Source: Ornithoclostridium faecigallinarum (GTDB lineage Bacteria; Bacillota; Clostridia; Christensenellales; UBA3700). Taken from it: a stretch of DNA of 15,202 nucleotides. Of the stretch, positions 15,000 through 15,202 are shown piece by piece. The translations under genes were made by a program, and so were the position numbers. The stretch lies in NCBI GenBank assembly GCA_018713665.1, contig DVOI01000025.1, positions 1-15,202 on the forward strand, in the 5' to 3' direction. The first letter of the stretch is position 1, and each line of letters starts with the position of its first letter. The notes under the pieces were generated by a model, which saw only the letters and a program-made list of their open reading frames with translations, did not search any database and was not told where the DNA came from.

Positions 15000-15103
15000 T
15001 TTTAGGGGCAACCCGAAAATAACGCATCGAATCGCAACGGCGGTGATTGCAAATGCAATCGCCGCCGTTTCTCATACTCGCTATTTTCGGTTTTCCCCTA
15101 AAA
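15000..15103. repeat. Nested inverted repeat after ppdK; terminator-like
   Basis: The outer arms, TTTTAGGGGcAAcCCGAAAATA-region 15000-15024 and its complement 15079-15103, match at 22 of 25 positions. Inside lies a 16-bp stem, 15036-15051 with 15054-15069, holding one G-U pair and a 2-base gap between the arms; it is followed by only TTT. The inner stem could stop ppdK transcription from either side, but the long outer arms exceed a normal terminator. A palindromic intergenic repeat or a miniature mobile element is possible. No transposase gene is present. Confidence 0.75.
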
Positions 15104-15114
15104 TACCCCTTCCC

Positions 15115-15190
15115 ACGGGACGAGCGCTCACTCACCGTTCGCGGTCCCGTAAGGTGAAGTCTCCGAAGAGCGCGGTCGTTCGGGGACTTC
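15115..15190. other. Two tandem hairpins, function unknown
   Basis: ACGGGAC (15115-15121) pairs with GTCCCGT (15144-15150), and the stem extends inward with a bulge. After AAGGT, GAAGTCTCCGAA (15156-15167) pairs with TTCGGGGACTTC (15179-15190) through 12 positions with one G-U pair. No T-tract follows. The gap 14990-15202 contains no gene that I can support. The structure may be part of an intergenic repeat, or a structured RNA or leader that continues past the window edge. It matches no riboswitch that I recognise. Confidence 0.5.
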
Positions 15191-15202
15191 GTTATCGTAT
15201 CT

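Noticed and set aside
15150..15170. AAGGTGAAGTCTCCG as an FMN riboswitch core
   Set aside because: Only a passing resemblance to the AGGGTGAAATTCCG element; the other conserved FMN segments are absent.
15128..15202. Minus-strand open stretch ending ...TSPYGTANGE as the tail of a convergent gene
   Set aside because: It is only about 25 codons long within the window and is made of the hairpin arms; no family is recognised.
1..15202. CRISPR array, tRNA, rRNA, transposase or phage genes
   Set aside because: No regularly spaced repeats, no cloverleaf or rRNA-like sequence and no mobile-element protein were seen on either strand.

Overview
The window reads as chromosomal DNA of an endospore-lineage Firmicute, most likely a Clostridia member with fairly high GC. 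The basis is the conserved block yqfC-yqfD-phoH-pgpH-ybeY-cdd-era-yqzL-recO, the YqfC/YqfD sporulation proteins, clear sigma-A promoters, AGGAGG ribosome binding sites and a pyruvate phosphate dikinase of clostridial type. The genus cannot be named from sequence alone. All convincing genes lie on the plus strand. The many long minus-strand reading frames are shadows of GC-rich coding sequence.

Layout. (1) 1-111: the last 36 codons of an unidentified gene, closed by a strong intrinsic terminator. (2) 112-459: no intact gene; it holds the terminator, a perfect 13-bp inverted repeat, a possible decayed coding remnant and a sigma-A promoter. (3) 460-1196: two tandem, related small lipoproteins of unknown function. 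(4) A near-perfect sigma-A promoter (TTGACA-17-TATAAT) overlapped by an inverted repeat, followed by twelve closely packed genes (1285-12149): a PfoR-type membrane protein (PTS EIIC_2 family), oligoendopeptidase F, replicative helicase DnaB, then the yqfC-to-recO block. Most junctions are ATGA/GTGA/TGATG overlaps or gaps of 45 nt or less, so this is probably one long operon, perhaps with internal promoters before yqfC and yqzL. (5) 12150-12325: a hairpin and a promoter. (6) 12326-14989: ppdK. (7) 14990-15202: no gene; a nested 104-bp inverted repeat followed by two more hairpins.

How the genes fit together. The core block is housekeeping: DnaB unwinds DNA; RecO supports recombinational repair; Era and YbeY act in 16S rRNA maturation and ribosome quality control; PhoH is an associated ATPase; PgpH is predicted to degrade c-di-AMP; Cdd salvages cytidine; YqfC/YqfD are sporulation proteins. 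PPDK links pyruvate and PEP in central metabolism. Compared with the usual Bacillus/Clostridium order, dgkA is missing between ybeY and cdd, glyQS and the PPDK regulator are missing between recO and ppdK, and dnaB with pepF and an EIIC-like gene sit upstream of yqfC.

I see no obviously new defence or mobile system. The points most worth following are the shortened PgpH without its extracellular sensor domain, the shortened RecO without a zinc finger, the apparent ATA start of phoH, the tandem lipoprotein pair, and the structured DNA after ppdK.
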